A stretch of DNA of 44,138 nucleotides from Archaeoglobus sp. (GCA_017656505.1 JACDNU010000018.1:1-44138), one strand, 5' to 3'. Positions 25,466-35,188 are shown, counted from the stretch's first letter. Notes: generated by a model not told the origin, from the sequence alone. Made by a program: numbers and translations.

Positions 25466-27535
25466 ATGGAAAAATCGATAATGCTGATGGAGCATGAAGC
25501 AAAAGAACTCCTGAAAGATTTTGGAATTAACGTTAATCCAACTTTTCTCGCAAAAAATGAGGATGAAGCAGTCAGAATTGCAAAGGAGTTGGGTTTTCCA
25601 GTTGTGCTTAAGGTGGCTTCGAGCAAAATCTCCCATAAATCAGATGTTGGGGGTGTCATCCTCAACGTAACAGACGAGAACGGAGTAATTAAGGCCTTTA
25701 GAAGGCTGAAGTCAATCCCTAACGCTGAGGGTGTTAGCGTTCAACCCATGGCTAAGAAGGGCATAGAGATTATCGTCGGAGTTGTCAGAGACGAGCAGTT
25801 CGGGCATGCAATTTTGTTCGGGGCTGGAGGACTGGCGGTTGAGCTTTACAAAGACGTTTCTTTCCGTGTTCTTCCTGTAAATGAGAGGGAGATAAGGGAA
25901 ATGATAGAGGAAACGAAGGTCTCCAAACTCTTGAAAGGATTCAGAGGGATGAAAGGAGATTTAAATGCAGTGATCGAGCTCATAATGAAGATAGAAGACC
26001 TCGTAAAAGACAAACCCGAAATAAAAGAGTTGGATTTGAATCCAGTCTTCGTTTACGACAGAGGATACTCTGTAGTAGATGGCCGAATCGTTTTTGGAGA
26101 GGGAGAATGGGAAGAAGAGATCCGAAAAGGCGGAATTGAGAAGTTCTTTTACCCTGAATCCGTTGCGGTTTTTGGATCTTTCAAAATTGGAAAAGCGGCC
26201 TTCACCATCCTGTATAACCTCGTAAATCTGAAGTACAAGGGCAGAATCTACCCTGTAAGCCTTCAAGGAGATGAAATATTCGGCATAAAGATTTACAGGA
26301 GTTTGGATGAGTTGCCTGAAACCCCCGATATTGCTGTTGTTGCCACTCCTGCCGCTTCGGTTCCAGAACTCATCCTCAAATGCGCCAGGAAAGGTGTGAA
26401 GAATGCAATAATAATAAGCTCCGGTTTCAGAGAGGAGGGTGAGGAGGGTGCCAAGTTAGAAGATAGAATTCTCGAAATAGCAAAGGAATACGGAATGAGA
26501 ATTGTAGGGCCAAATACCACGGGCATCCTTAACCCTGAGAACGGCTTCACATCATCCTTTGCAATTCTTCAAGAGATAAAACAGGGAGGAATCGGGATAA
26601 TCGCCCAGACAGGGCTTTTCCTTGGAATTCTGATGAACCATATCGCCTCAAGCCATCCTGCCATCGGCTTCAGCAAGATTGCAGGACTTGGTAACAAATG
26701 CGATGTGCAAGACCACGAAATCCTCGAGTTCATGCTCGAAGATGGAAAAACCAAGGCTGTTGGAATCTATGCTGAAGGTTTCAAGCATGGGAAAGAGTTT
26801 TTAAGGGTTGCAAGGAAGGCACTAAGCTTGAAAAAACCGCTCGTTGTTTTCAAATCTGGCATTACGGATTATGGAAAGCGAATGGCTTTAAGCCACTCAG
26901 CATCCCTTGCCGGAGACGACAGGATATTCGATGCCATCTGCAAACAGCTGAATCTTGTAAGGGTTTTCAGCTATGAAGAGATGCTTGAGACGCTGAAGGC
27001 TTTTTACCTCCAGCCTTTACCGAAAGGAAATAGAGTTGCGATTCTGCACTATGTCGGTTCAGGCTGCGTTCAGGGAGCGGATGAAGCTTACTTGGGCGGA
27101 TTATCACTTCCAGAATTTTCCACAGAAAGCTTCGAGAAAATTTCCAGAGTTACTCCCGAATGGCACAGGGTTGGAAATCCATTCGACATCTGGCCTTCCA
27201 TAGAATTTTTTGGTGTGGAGGAGGCTTACAACACCACAATTCAGGCAGCTTTAGAGGATGAAAATTTTGATTCGATTATAGTTGGAACTTGGGCTGTAGG
27301 TAAGATCTACCCGAACTACATCCCTCCCTTCGATCTGCTAAAAGAGTATGTCGAAAAATACGAGAAGCCAATCTACTTCTTCATCGAAGGAGATAGAAAT
27401 GCTGTTTTCGAACTTAAGAATGAGTACGAGACAAATGGCTTTCCGGTCTTTCCAGATATAGCTACCACCATAAGAATACTTTCGAGGGTTGTCAGGTATT
27501 CACTCGATCTGTCGAAGTCAACCAAGAAAATTTAA
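25466..27535 (+). CDS. ADP-forming acyl-CoA (acetate-CoA ligase type) synthetase, fused beta-alpha order
   Basis: About 689 residues. The ATP-grasp beta part comes first (residues 1-230, with VVLKVASSKISHKSDVGGV), followed by the CoA-binding alpha part with VAVFGSFKIGKAAFTILYNL and the phosphohistidine loop ALSHSASLAGDD. The catalytic histidine is therefore present. These enzymes convert acyl-CoA, ADP and phosphate to acid, CoA and ATP during archaeal amino-acid and sugar breakdown. ATG 25448 is in frame, but a TATA element near 25427-25434 and GGTGG at 25457-25461 favour ATG 25466. Substrate range cannot be read. Confidence 0.9.
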   Translation: MEKSIMLMEHEAKELLKDFGINVNPTFLAKNEDEAVRIAKELGFPVVLKVASSKISHKSDVGGVILNVTDENGVIKAFRRLKSIPNAEGVSVQPMAKKGIEIIVGVVRDEQFGHAILFGAGGLAVELYKDVSFRVLPVNEREIREMIEETKVSKLLKGFRGMKGDLNAVIELIMKIEDLVKDKPEIKELDLNPVFVYDRGYSVVDGRIVFGEGEWEEEIRKGGIEKFFYPESVAVFGSFKIGKAAFTILYNLVNLKYKGRIYPVSLQGDEIFGIKIYRSLDELPETPDIAVVATPAASVPELILKCARKGVKNAIIISSGFREEGEEGAKLEDRILEIAKEYGMRIVGPNTTGILNPENGFTSSFAILQEIKQGGIGIIAQTGLFLGILMNHIASSHPAIGFSKIAGLGNKCDVQDHEILEFMLEDGKTKAVGIYAEGFKHGKEFLRVARKALSLKKPLVVFKSGITDYGKRMALSHSASLAGDDRIFDAICKQLNLVRVFSYEEMLETLKAFYLQPLPKGNRVAILHYVGSGCVQGADEAYLGGLSLPEFSTESFEKISRVTPEWHRVGNPFDIWPSIEFFGVEEAYNTTIQAALEDENFDSIIVGTWAVGKIYPNYIPPFDLLKEYVEKYEKPIYFFIEGDRNAVFELKNEYETNGFPVFPDIATTIRILSRVVRYSLDLSKSTKKI

Positions 27536-27568
27536 ATCTTGTCTGCTGATTAGCTTTCGGGTGTTAGG

Positions 27569-28579
27569 ATGATCGAAGTTGGGATTGTCGGAGGGAGCGG
27601 ATATACTGGCTCTGAACTCTTGAGGTTGCTTTGCTTTCATCCTGAAGTTGAGATAAAAACCGTAACTAGCAGGAAGTATGAAGGTAAAGAGATTTGGAGA
27701 CTTCACAGCTTCCTAAAAGGATTTTACGATTTAAAGTTCGTGAATCCCGAACTGAAGTATTTTGATGGCTGCAAAGCTGTATTTCTGGCTGTTCCACACG
27801 GTGAGGCGATGAACTTCGCTCCCCAATTCCTTGAAATTGGAATCAAGGTTGTAGATATTTCAGCGGACTACAGGCTGGACAAAGAAACCTACGAAAAGGT
27901 GTACCAGAAGGAGCATACCGGTTTCGACATCGAAGCCAAACCAATTTACGGACTAACAGAACTTTACAGAGAGGAGTTAAAGGGGGCAGAGCTCGTCGCG
28001 AATCCGGGATGCTATCCGACCGGAGCTATCCTCGCAGCCGCTCCTCTTGCAGCTGAAGAGCTGATTGAAAGGGTTGTATTCGATTCTAAAAGTGGAATAA
28101 GTGGTGCTGGAGCTTCTGTTAGCGAATTCACTCACTATCCAAACTTGCATGAGGCGATCGTTCCCTACAAAGTAACAGATCACAGGCATTACTGGGAGAT
28201 GGTCCAAGAGCTGGGGAAGCTGCAAGCAGAGGTTAAGGTTTCTTTTACACCCCAAGTTTTCCCCGGTTCGAGGGGTATCCTGACAAATGCCCACATCTTT
28301 TTAAGGGGTGAGCTCGAGAAAGGAGAGATTCAGAAAATCTACGAGAAATTCTATTCAGGTTGTTACTTCATACGCTTCCAAGAAACGGTAAGGCTAAGCT
28401 ACGTCAGAGGAAGCAATTTTTGCGATATTGGAATCTTCCCAGGGGAAGACAGAGTGGTTGTTTCATCTGCTATAGATAACTTAGTTAAAGGTGCAAGCGG
28501 GCAGGCGATCCAAAACCTGAACCTTATGTTCGGCTTAAAGGAGGAGGCTGGTCTTAACTTTCCGCCTCTCTTCCCCTGA
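27569..28579 (+). CDS. argC: N-acetyl-gamma-glutamyl-phosphate reductase
   Basis: A 336-residue dehydrogenase of arginine biosynthesis (third step, NADPH-dependent). The Rossmann motif GGSGYTGSELLRLL lies at residues 8-21 and the catalytic cysteine in NPGCYPTGA near residue 149. Length is normal. GGGTGTTAGG precedes the ATG. It stands alone here; no other arg genes are nearby, although archaeal homologues can also act on LysW-bound intermediates. Confidence 0.95.
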   Translation: MIEVGIVGGSGYTGSELLRLLCFHPEVEIKTVTSRKYEGKEIWRLHSFLKGFYDLKFVNPELKYFDGCKAVFLAVPHGEAMNFAPQFLEIGIKVVDISADYRLDKETYEKVYQKEHTGFDIEAKPIYGLTELYREELKGAELVANPGCYPTGAILAAAPLAAEELIERVVFDSKSGISGAGASVSEFTHYPNLHEAIVPYKVTDHRHYWEMVQELGKLQAEVKVSFTPQVFPGSRGILTNAHIFLRGELEKGEIQKIYEKFYSGCYFIRFQETVRLSYVRGSNFCDIGIFPGEDRVVVSSAIDNLVKGASGQAIQNLNLMFGLKEEAGLNFPPLFP

Positions 28580-28648
28580 TTTCTCGTTAACTTTATAATT
28601 TTACTATAATTCTACCCTCTTCCTTCTCCGGTTATTCGATAACTCGAT

Positions 28649-30058
28649 CTATCTGATCTTTTTAGCAAGGATCGCAAGAATCAGTATCGCAATTAAAATG
28701 GCAAGATGGCTAAAATCATCGAAAGATGGTTTGCCGGGCAGAACGTTAACCGCAAAAATGGCTGACTTTTCACTCTCGCCAAATGCTATCAACGCTTGAA
28801 TAGCATAACTCTGAGGTGGTAAATCCCCAACACTAACTTCGAATTTGAGAGTTTTCTCTTCTCCGCTTCTGATTTTATCAATCAATGCTTCTCTGGTCTT
28901 AACAGCAATACCAAATGCAGGTTCCAAAATCACCCTAACATTCCTCGCATCTCTGCCAATATTCTTTATTGAGACCTCCAGAATCTGTTCTTCGTTCGGC
29001 AAAAGGTTATTTTTAGCCCAAACCTCGAATTTTGGCTCAATGATGGTTTTCAAGAGCAATTCTCTACTAAAACTCTCCTTCCTCGGCACAGGAGAGAGAA
29101 TCGTGAGCAATCCAGTGATTTCAACCTTCCTTTCAACGCTTTCAACATTCCCCTCTAAACCAAATCTTTCATCGGTTTCGAATTCCAAAGTTAAAACCTT
29201 CGACTCGCCCGGGTTGAGCCATCCTACAGGGATTTTCTGCCTAAAAATTTCCGATTCGAGTGTTAGATCTATTGGATAAAGATAGGGGTTGAAAATATAG
29301 AGCGTTAGATTTCCCCTACCCTTTTTCACTTCAACCTCAGCTGGCAGACTCAGAACCCCTTTAGCTTTATCTTCAAATCTGAGCAAAATCCTCTGGCTTT
29401 CCTCCCCTTTTTTCCAGCCCCCATCAAAGTACTCGTAACTAAGATTTAAGATCAGAATTTCTTCACTGTTTGGATAGTAGAAAGTTAAAGGAACTGTCAT
29501 CTTCGATGGAAGAACTGGAATTATAGCGAGTTTGGGGTAAAAATTGCCGGTAATGGTAACGTTTCTTGCCAAACCGCCTTCATTAGTCAGAAATATTCTA
29601 AAATTTTTACCTGGATAAACCTCTTCTCCGATCACCTTTATTCTTGGCGTAGAAGGGGGGATTGCGTTGAAAGTGAAGTTGAAGGTTTGCCTTTCGAGAA
29701 CTGGACCGGTTGAATTTTGGTAAATGTAATACTCAATCTGGAGAGTCAGATTTTCCTCTCCCTCAGTTTTATTGGAAACGAAAAAGGGGAAGGCGACATC
29801 AAAAACGCTCGATGCGTTGATAAACTCAAAGAAGGTTTTGTTTGAAATTATCTCCACATTTTTCCCACCTTCGAGAGTTATCGATACGTTATATGCCGAT
29901 ACGTTTCCACTCTTAATCAAAAATTGAATTGCATCTAAACCTGAAATGTTCTTACTTCCCAGAACTTCGGCCGAAAAGTCCTTTGCGGAGCTTTGAGCAG
30001 ATAAAGTTGATAAAATTAAAATCAGGAAAATTACGAGGAAAATTATTCCCATTCTCAC
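28649..30058 (-). CDS. Membrane-anchored COG1361-like exported protein of ABC operon
   Basis: A 469-residue protein with an N-terminal signal or anchor helix (residues 3-20), a long beta-rich extracellular region resembling repeated Ig-like/CARDB domains (for example EEQILEVSIKNIGRDARNVR), and a C-terminal transmembrane helix just before the final KKIR. Such proteins accompany ABC-2 exporters in archaea. GTG 30058 overlaps the permease stop (GTGA), so translation is coupled. ATG 30052 is the alternative start. It is the last gene of the operon 31980-28649. Function is unknown: a surface or accessory subunit is most likely. Confidence 0.75.
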   Translation of the reverse strand: MRMGIIFLVIFLILILSTLSAQSSAKDFSAEVLGSKNISGLDAIQFLIKSGNVSAYNVSITLEGGKNVEIISNKTFFEFINASSVFDVAFPFFVSNKTEGEENLTLQIEYYIYQNSTGPVLERQTFNFTFNAIPPSTPRIKVIGEEVYPGKNFRIFLTNEGGLARNVTITGNFYPKLAIIPVLPSKMTVPLTFYYPNSEEILILNLSYEYFDGGWKKGEESQRILLRFEDKAKGVLSLPAEVEVKKGRGNLTLYIFNPYLYPIDLTLESEIFRQKIPVGWLNPGESKVLTLEFETDERFGLEGNVESVERKVEITGLLTILSPVPRKESFSRELLLKTIIEPKFEVWAKNNLLPNEEQILEVSIKNIGRDARNVRVILEPAFGIAVKTREALIDKIRSGEEKTLKFEVSVGDLPPQSYAIQALIAFGESEKSAIFAVNVLPGKPSFDDFSHLAILIAILILAILAKKIR

Positions 30059-30981
30059 AAAACCTCACCTCTCTTTTTAATTCCGAAAACGATCATGGAG
30101 AGGGAAAGGGCTATTAAGGAGTACAGGATTAAAAACGGCATCCTTTCCAAAGATGGATCCAGCACCTGGGTTAAGGGGAGGAGGTAGGATACTCTTTCTG
30201 GCAAAGAATGAAGAGAATAAAAGGTAGCGATTGCATTTGCAAAGAGAAACAACGTTGCAAGAATTACAGCATTTTCCTTAGAAAAAGCCGTAGAGAAAAC
30301 CATGCCGGCTGAGGCTGAGGCTGCCATTAAAAGGAGCAGGAAAAGAATCAGTTTGGTGGAATAAAGAGAAAGAACTATCATGCCCAGAAAAACCGGAACG
30401 AGACTCATAAGGAGTACAGCCAAGAATTTTCCGGTGATTACTTCAAAAGCTGAGAATCTGTAAAGGATTAGTAAGCGAAGGGTTCCCGTTTCCCGCTCCC
30501 TCGAAATCGTTGTTGAGGCAAGAAATAGGCTGCTCGCCTGCGCAATAAGGGCAAGAAACAGGAAGGAAAGTGATGGGAAATAGGAAATTTTCGAGTCCGA
30601 AAGAACAGACTGAATTGCACTTGCCGTTTTTATCCCATAAAACGAGTTCTCCGCGAAAATTTGTGGTTTCTTACCAACCACGATAAAGGCAGAGATTTTT
30701 CCTCCTTTCAGCATTTTAAAAGCCTCTTCCTCCGTAGCAACAAAGTAAACATTGGATGAAAGCTTTGAAATTGAATGCACATTGCCATAGCTACTGGCAT
30801 CACCGGTATCATTGGCTACCACAGCGATGGATGTATGGGAGTTGAGGGGTGATTGGGATAACAAAGGCAACGAGGGCAACAGGAGCAACAGGGGGAAGAG
30901 GATTATCAGAGAAAGCAAACCGCTTCGTCTCGTCTCCTTTACTTCCTTCCCAATCATCCTCCAGATCTTTGTCAAATTCAT
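30055..30981 (-). CDS. ABC-2 type permease subunit
   Basis: About 308 residues. The N-terminal helix (residues 22-42) precedes an extracellular loop of about 110 residues and then five hydrophobic segments, the classical ABC-2 (NatB-like) layout. ISRERETGTLRLLILYRFSA is the family's coupling segment. GTG 30984 and ATG 30981 are both in frame after AAGGTG. Exported substrate is unknown. It lies between the unusual ATPase gene and the exported-protein gene and shares their operon. Confidence 0.85.
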   Translation of the reverse strand: MNLTKIWRMIGKEVKETRRSGLLSLIILFPLLLLLPSLPLLSQSPLNSHTSIAVVANDTGDASSYGNVHSISKLSSNVYFVATEEEAFKMLKGGKISAFIVVGKKPQIFAENSFYGIKTASAIQSVLSDSKISYFPSLSFLFLALIAQASSLFLASTTISRERETGTLRLLILYRFSAFEVITGKFLAVLLMSLVPVFLGMIVLSLYSTKLILFLLLLMAASASAGMVFSTAFSKENAVILATLFLFANAIATFYSLHSLPERVSYLLPLTQVLDPSLERMPFLILYSLIALSLSMIVFGIKKRGEVL

Positions 30982-30994
30982 CACCTTACTTTTG

Positions 30995-31014
30995 AAAGAT
31001 TTCTAAAGATTTCT
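30995..31014. repeat. Perfect 10-bp tandem duplication between ABC genes
   Basis: aaagatttct occurs at 30995-31004 and 31005-31014, followed by further imperfect copies into the end of the ATPase gene (to about 31040). Confidence 0.9.
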
Positions 31015-31023
31015 AGAGAATCT

Positions 31024-31980
31024 CTAGGGAATTTCTAAGGCTTCCTCTAGGGCTTCTTCTATTCCAGTTTTCTCCACTTCCAAGCTTTCGAGCTTTATTC
31101 CTCGCCTCAAAAGCATTTCAACAAGCTCGGGAATTGCGTAGGCATAGTTATCCACCCACACCCTGATTCCCGTTTCGAAGGCGGTATATTTGAAACCGAA
31201 TTCATCCAAAGCTTCTATTGCTTTTTCCATCTTGATGGGTTTGAGGAGGATACAATCTCTTCTCATCTTGGCAAGCTTAAATTCAAAAGCTGACCCATTT
31301 TTGAACGCTAAAATCCTGTCACACTTCTCCAGCTGCTTAGTATCGTTGGTGGCAATCAAAATTCCAATTTTCGATGCTTTTAGCTTTTCAACCACTTCCC
31401 AGAACTCAGGAAAGGGTTCCTCAACCAACAGAGCTGCTGGTTTATGAACTATCGCCACCCCAAGGATGATCCTTCTCTTAAAGCTCTCCTCAAGATCCTT
31501 ATACAGAACATCCCCGTAATCTTCTACACCCAAAAAACCCAAAACCCCTTCGACTCTATCAGCTTCTTTTATGTCCTTTGCAGAAGCGAAAAATTCCAAG
31601 TTTTCCCTAACGGTTAGATTTGGATAAAGCGATATATTTCTGGAAAAACATCCAAGATATCCAAAACTTTCACATGTTATGTTGCCTTCGTAGTCTAAAA
31701 AACCGGTTATAGCAGCTATAATTGCCCTTCCCTCTCTCAAACCATAGATCCCGAGGATCTCGCCTTTTTTTAAAGCGAAAGAGACAGTTTTGATTGATGG
31801 CTCCTTTAGTGATAGACTGTCAACGTTCAAAGCAGTCTCAGTTTTTTTAACCTCTTCGATTTCTTTGGCCTTTTCAGTTCTTTCAGTCTTTTCAGTTCTT
31901 TCGGCCTCCTCAGCTTCTCTAACTTCTCTAGCCCCTCTAGCCTCTCCAGCCTCCTCAGCACCTTCAGACCCTCTAACCAT
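31024..31980 (-). CDS. Degenerate ABC transporter ATPase with low-complexity N-terminus
   Basis: A 318-residue protein. Residues about 3-48 are almost only E, A, R, T, K and V (for example EEAERTEKTERTEKAKEIEE), encoded by imperfect tandem repeats at 31840-31975. The ABC domain follows, but its key motifs are altered. The Walker A position reads GLREGRAII without the lysine. The signature is LEESFKRR instead of LSGGxxQR. Walker B reads ALLVEEP. The switch histidine is asparagine (IATND). The Q-loop-like YPNLTVRENLEFF is intact. It starts just after a TATA-like element (near 32009). It should bind but probably not hydrolyse ATP normally. Confidence 0.82.
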   Translation of the reverse strand: MVRGSEGAEEAGEARGAREVREAEEAERTEKTERTEKAKEIEEVKKTETALNVDSLSLKEPSIKTVSFALKKGEILGIYGLREGRAIIAAITGFLDYEGNITCESFGYLGCFSRNISLYPNLTVRENLEFFASAKDIKEADRVEGVLGFLGVEDYGDVLYKDLEESFKRRIILGVAIVHKPAALLVEEPFPEFWEVVEKLKASKIGILIATNDTKQLEKCDRILAFKNGSAFEFKLAKMRRDCILLKPIKMEKAIEALDEFGFKYTAFETGIRVWVDNYAYAIPELVEMLLRRGIKLESLEVEKTGIEEALEEALEIP

Positions 31981-32016
31981 TTATTCAAAAATTGTAAAAA
32001 TAATATTTAAGTCTAT

Positions 32017-33183
32017 TTAAGTCTGCCCATGGTTTATCTCCTCTTCCGAAAAACCGGAAGTTAAAAGAGAGATTGAGAGGGCTGATGCAATTGTGATGCC
32101 AGCTGTTAAAATGAAAACAGCGGGATAATCATAGGCATCTGCCACAAACCCCATCACAGCAGGCCCCATAAAAACTCCAAGCTGAAGGGAAGTGCTCGAT
32201 GCTCCCATTGCAAACCCCCGCATCTTGGGAGAGACTATATCCGAGAGAAGCGCAAAGCCTGCCGGGTTCGCCATCCCCATTCCGATTCCAGTTACGATCG
32301 ATGCCAAAACTATGAGGAGGAAGTTAGAGGACAGAAAGCCCAGGACTCCAATAGCTTCCAAGCCCAGTCCCAACAGAATTACGGGCTTTCTTCCGATTCT
32401 ATCGCTAAACTTTCCTGCCGGAACTCTAACTATCGCTGAAGCGAGAAATAAGGCTGTTGTAAGTGTTCCAACCATTGTAACATCCACTCCGAACTTTGGC
32501 AGATAAAGCGGAATTGCAAAAATGCCAATTATAGCACTTCCGAAAGTGGCGAAAAATGGGGTTGCTACAGCTCCTATTGCATTCCTCTCGGGCTTGAGTT
32601 TCTTAAATTCACCGAAGATTGCGGATCTTTTCACCTCATCCATTCCTTTAAGGAAAAACAGAGAGATTAAACCAACGAGAGCGACAAGACTGCAGAAATA
32701 AAAGGTTGGTACGAAGCCGTAGGTAGAAGCTACAAAACCACCCATTATCGGGCCGAACGAATATCCAAGCATGGTAAAAGTTGCGATCCAGCCCAAAGCT
32801 TCTCCTCTTCGCTCTGGTGACAAATCTATGGCTAAAGCATTCGATGCTGGTACGAAAAGGGCCATTGCCAATCCATGCAAAAGCCTTGCCAAAAAAAGCT
32901 CGGTAAAATTTGCTGCTGAAGCATAGAAAAAAGGGGTTAGAATGAAGATTAGCATCCCGATCACGATCATCCTGAATCTTCCGTACCTATCTGCCATAAG
33001 ACCGAGGGGCATCATGGTCAGAGAAGTTGTTAGGGCAAAACCTCCAGCAATTATTCCCGCTTCAGTTTCCGAGGCTCCTAGAAATATGGCGTAAGGAGCG
33101 ATAATCGGAAAAACTATGCTTGAAGATGCGTATGCACAAAAACCCGAGACGTACAAGGCGGTTTGTTTTGACATTCCAACCAT
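32017..33183 (-). CDS. MFS transporter
   Basis: A 388-residue protein with 12 predicted helices and two copies of the MFS loop motif: GLMADRYGRFRM after helix 2 and GKFSDRIGRKPV after helix 8. These indicate a drug or small-molecule:proton antiporter of the DHA type. ATG 33183 follows AAGGTG; ATG 33174 is possible. The upstream DNA (33190-33238) has tandem copies of caccttatctaac. The gene ends 37 bp from the ABC ATPase ATG, but nothing links them functionally. Confidence 0.9.
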   Translation of the reverse strand: MVGMSKQTALYVSGFCAYASSSIVFPIIAPYAIFLGASETEAGIIAGGFALTTSLTMMPLGLMADRYGRFRMIVIGMLIFILTPFFYASAANFTELFLARLLHGLAMALFVPASNALAIDLSPERRGEALGWIATFTMLGYSFGPIMGGFVASTYGFVPTFYFCSLVALVGLISLFFLKGMDEVKRSAIFGEFKKLKPERNAIGAVATPFFATFGSAIIGIFAIPLYLPKFGVDVTMVGTLTTALFLASAIVRVPAGKFSDRIGRKPVILLGLGLEAIGVLGFLSSNFLLIVLASIVTGIGMGMANPAGFALLSDIVSPKMRGFAMGASSTSLQLGVFMGPAVMGFVADAYDYPAVFILTAGITIASALSISLLTSGFSEEEINHGQT

Positions 33184-33239
33184 TCTAATAGCACCTTATC
33201 TAACAACACCTTATCTAACCGTATCTAACCACAACGCAT

Positions 33240-33668
33240 CTAAAGCAGCGGTTCAAGGTAGCGGCTGAGGTTTTCAATGTTCTTCACGTCTCTTCCAACA
33301 ATTCGGAAAATTCTCTTTCTGAATTCGGTGTTGACGGATATCCCCCTAGATCTGAAAAGCCTATCCAGCCTTTTTTCAATTTTTTTACCCTCCACATCCC
33401 AGTCCGAGAGGATTATAACCTCCAAATGCAAGGATTTCAAGTTGACCAGCGAATCAACCAAATCAACATCCGATTGAGTCGAGGCTAAAACGATCTCACC
33501 CTTGATGCCCAGATTCCTTAATGATTCCCTGTCAGAAGGGCCCTCAACTACTATGACTGCCCCAGCTCTTGATGCCTTTATAAGCTCGTCAAAAATGATT
33601 TTGAGTTCATTTATTTCAACTTCAGTTAGTTTCCCTCTCATTCTATTGTTCTTATTTTTATTATCCAA
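33240..33668 (-). CDS. Small Toprim-domain protein (UPF0292-like)
   Basis: A 142-residue protein with the Toprim signature: VVEGPSDRESLRNLG near residue 40 (catalytic glutamate) and ILSDWDVEGKK near residue 88 (DxD metal site). It resembles the small archaeal primase-like proteins of unknown function. The first residues are a low-complexity MDNKNKNNRMRG, encoded by an AT-rich stretch, so the true start could be further in. The preceding DUF167 gene ends close upstream on the same strand. Confidence 0.85.
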   Translation of the reverse strand: MDNKNKNNRMRGKLTEVEINELKIIFDELIKASRAGAVIVVEGPSDRESLRNLGIKGEIVLASTQSDVDLVDSLVNLKSLHLEVIILSDWDVEGKKIEKRLDRLFRSRGISVNTEFRKRIFRIVGRDVKNIENLSRYLEPLL

Positions 33669-33715
33669 TTTTTTGTTTATTCTATTTTTATTCTACTTTT
33701 ACTTTGATATTTCGC

Positions 33716-34033
33716 TTATTTCTCCATCTCCACCAAACCTGAGAGAGTTTCAATGACCTTTTCATAGGTTGCGTGGATTTTAAGTGTCTTGAGATTCCCC
33801 CTAACTCCTTTGAGTATCTCGATTTTCGTGCCAAAAAGCTTTCCCAATTCTCCGACTATCTCCTTATTCGCTTTGCCCTCCCTTGCTGGACTTTTTACTC
33901 TAATCTCGATGGCCTTCCTCCACTCGTTGTAGCTTCCTATGCTGAAATTTTTCGCTCCAGGAGAGACGCTCACTTGCATCAAAGTGAATCCATCTCCCCT
34001 CCTCAACGCCTTTTCAAACCTCACTTTTAGCAA
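33716..34033 (-). CDS. DUF167 (YggU-type) family protein
   Basis: Up to 105 residues. VSVSPGAKNFSIGSYNEWRK and the REGKANKEIVGELGKLFG segment are the family core; function is unknown. The frame opens at TTG 34033 with no clear binding site. GTG 34024 and a later ATG (near residue 19) are alternatives, but methanogen homologues start several residues before the core, so an early start is preferred. It is followed by the Toprim gene. Confidence 0.85.
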   Translation of the reverse strand: MLKVRFEKALRRGDGFTLMQVSVSPGAKNFSIGSYNEWRKAIEIRVKSPAREGKANKEIVGELGKLFGTKIEILKGVRGNLKTLKIHATYEKVIETLSGLVEMEK

Positions 34034-34121
34034 TGCGGTTTTCTAGGTTTTTATTTCTTGTCCCTTTGATCTTGATCCCGTTTACTGAAAACAATTTAAA
34101 CCTCTTTTAGCTATTTTGCTT

Positions 34122-35093
34122 ATGAAGCTCATCGCGTTCGTTGGTTATCCGCTGAGCGGGAAAAGCACTGCAGCCAAGATTGCAAGGGAATTGGATATCC
34201 CAGTAGTTGTTATGGGGGATATCGTAAGGGAAGAGGTCAAAAAGAGGGGTTTGGAGCTTACTGATGAGAATGCAGGAAAGATCGCAAACGAGCTGAGGGA
34301 GAAAGAGGGCATGGATGCCATCGCTAACAGATGCATTCCAAGAATAAGAGAGGCAGCAAAGAAGAGCGGAATCGTGGTTGTTGATGGAATAAGAGGGATC
34401 GCAGAAGTTGATTGTTTCAAGAGAGCGTTTGGAGATGATTTCATTCTTATTGGCGTTGAATCAAGTTTGGAGAAAAGGTTCGAAAGGGGAAAGAGGAGGG
34501 GAAGAGAAGATGACGTCTCAAGCTTAGAGGAGCTAAAACTTAGAGATCAGCGTGAGGAATCATGGGGGCTGAAGGAGGCTCTTGAGAGGAGCGATATTGT
34601 CATAGAGAATGAAACTGACCTCGAAACTTTCAAAGAAAAAGTGGAGGCGATCCTTAAGGAATTCTCCAAGCTTGTGGAGGTAGAAATAAGGACCAAGATC
34701 TATCCGACAGAGGATGAAGAAAAGGTGATGCAAGCTGTAAAAAACTTCTTCCCCGACGCGGAGTTTAAGATCGTAGAAAAAAATGGTGAGAAGGAGCTGA
34801 TAGCAAAGGCAAAAGACATCTCCTATTTCAGAGATTTGCTCAGAAAGCAAAGGATACTCGATACAGCTCGACAAGAAATGCTAAAAAACGTTTTCGGAAA
34901 TGAAATAACTATTTTTTTAAACAAACAAACTGCAACAGTTTCGAGAGTAAATTTCAGCGATGGGGATGTCGTTCTCTCCCCCCTAGCCGTAACTTTCAGG
35001 CTGTATGGGATCGATGCACAGAGATTCATTGATTATCTTGCTCCCCCCACAAAGGATGGAAAGCCCATCAAAGAAATCGAGCTGTTCGAATAA
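34122..35093 (+). CDS. UPF0200-UPF0201 fusion protein
   Basis: About 323 residues. The first 180 are a P-loop kinase-like domain (FVGYPLSGKSTAAKIA), related to dephospho-CoA or adenylate kinases (UPF0200). The rest (about 185-320) is UPF0201, a putative RNA-binding domain. The same fusion exists, as I recall, in Archaeoglobus fulgidus, which supports the lineage call. TTG 34116 is in frame, but a TATA-like element near 34093 and the usual MKLIAFVGYP start favour a leaderless ATG 34122. Function is not known. Confidence 0.88.
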   Translation: MKLIAFVGYPLSGKSTAAKIARELDIPVVVMGDIVREEVKKRGLELTDENAGKIANELREKEGMDAIANRCIPRIREAAKKSGIVVVDGIRGIAEVDCFKRAFGDDFILIGVESSLEKRFERGKRRGREDDVSSLEELKLRDQREESWGLKEALERSDIVIENETDLETFKEKVEAILKEFSKLVEVEIRTKIYPTEDEEKVMQAVKNFFPDAEFKIVEKNGEKELIAKAKDISYFRDLLRKQRILDTARQEMLKNVFGNEITIFLNKQTATVSRVNFSDGDVVLSPLAVTFRLYGIDAQRFIDYLAPPTKDGKPIKEIELFE

Positions 35094-35188
35094 TTGACTG
35101 TATTGACTGCATCACTGCATCAATTACCATCGAAATTACTATCGAATTTATAGCAACCTATAAGTATTCCAAAGGGAGAATTTTTCCC

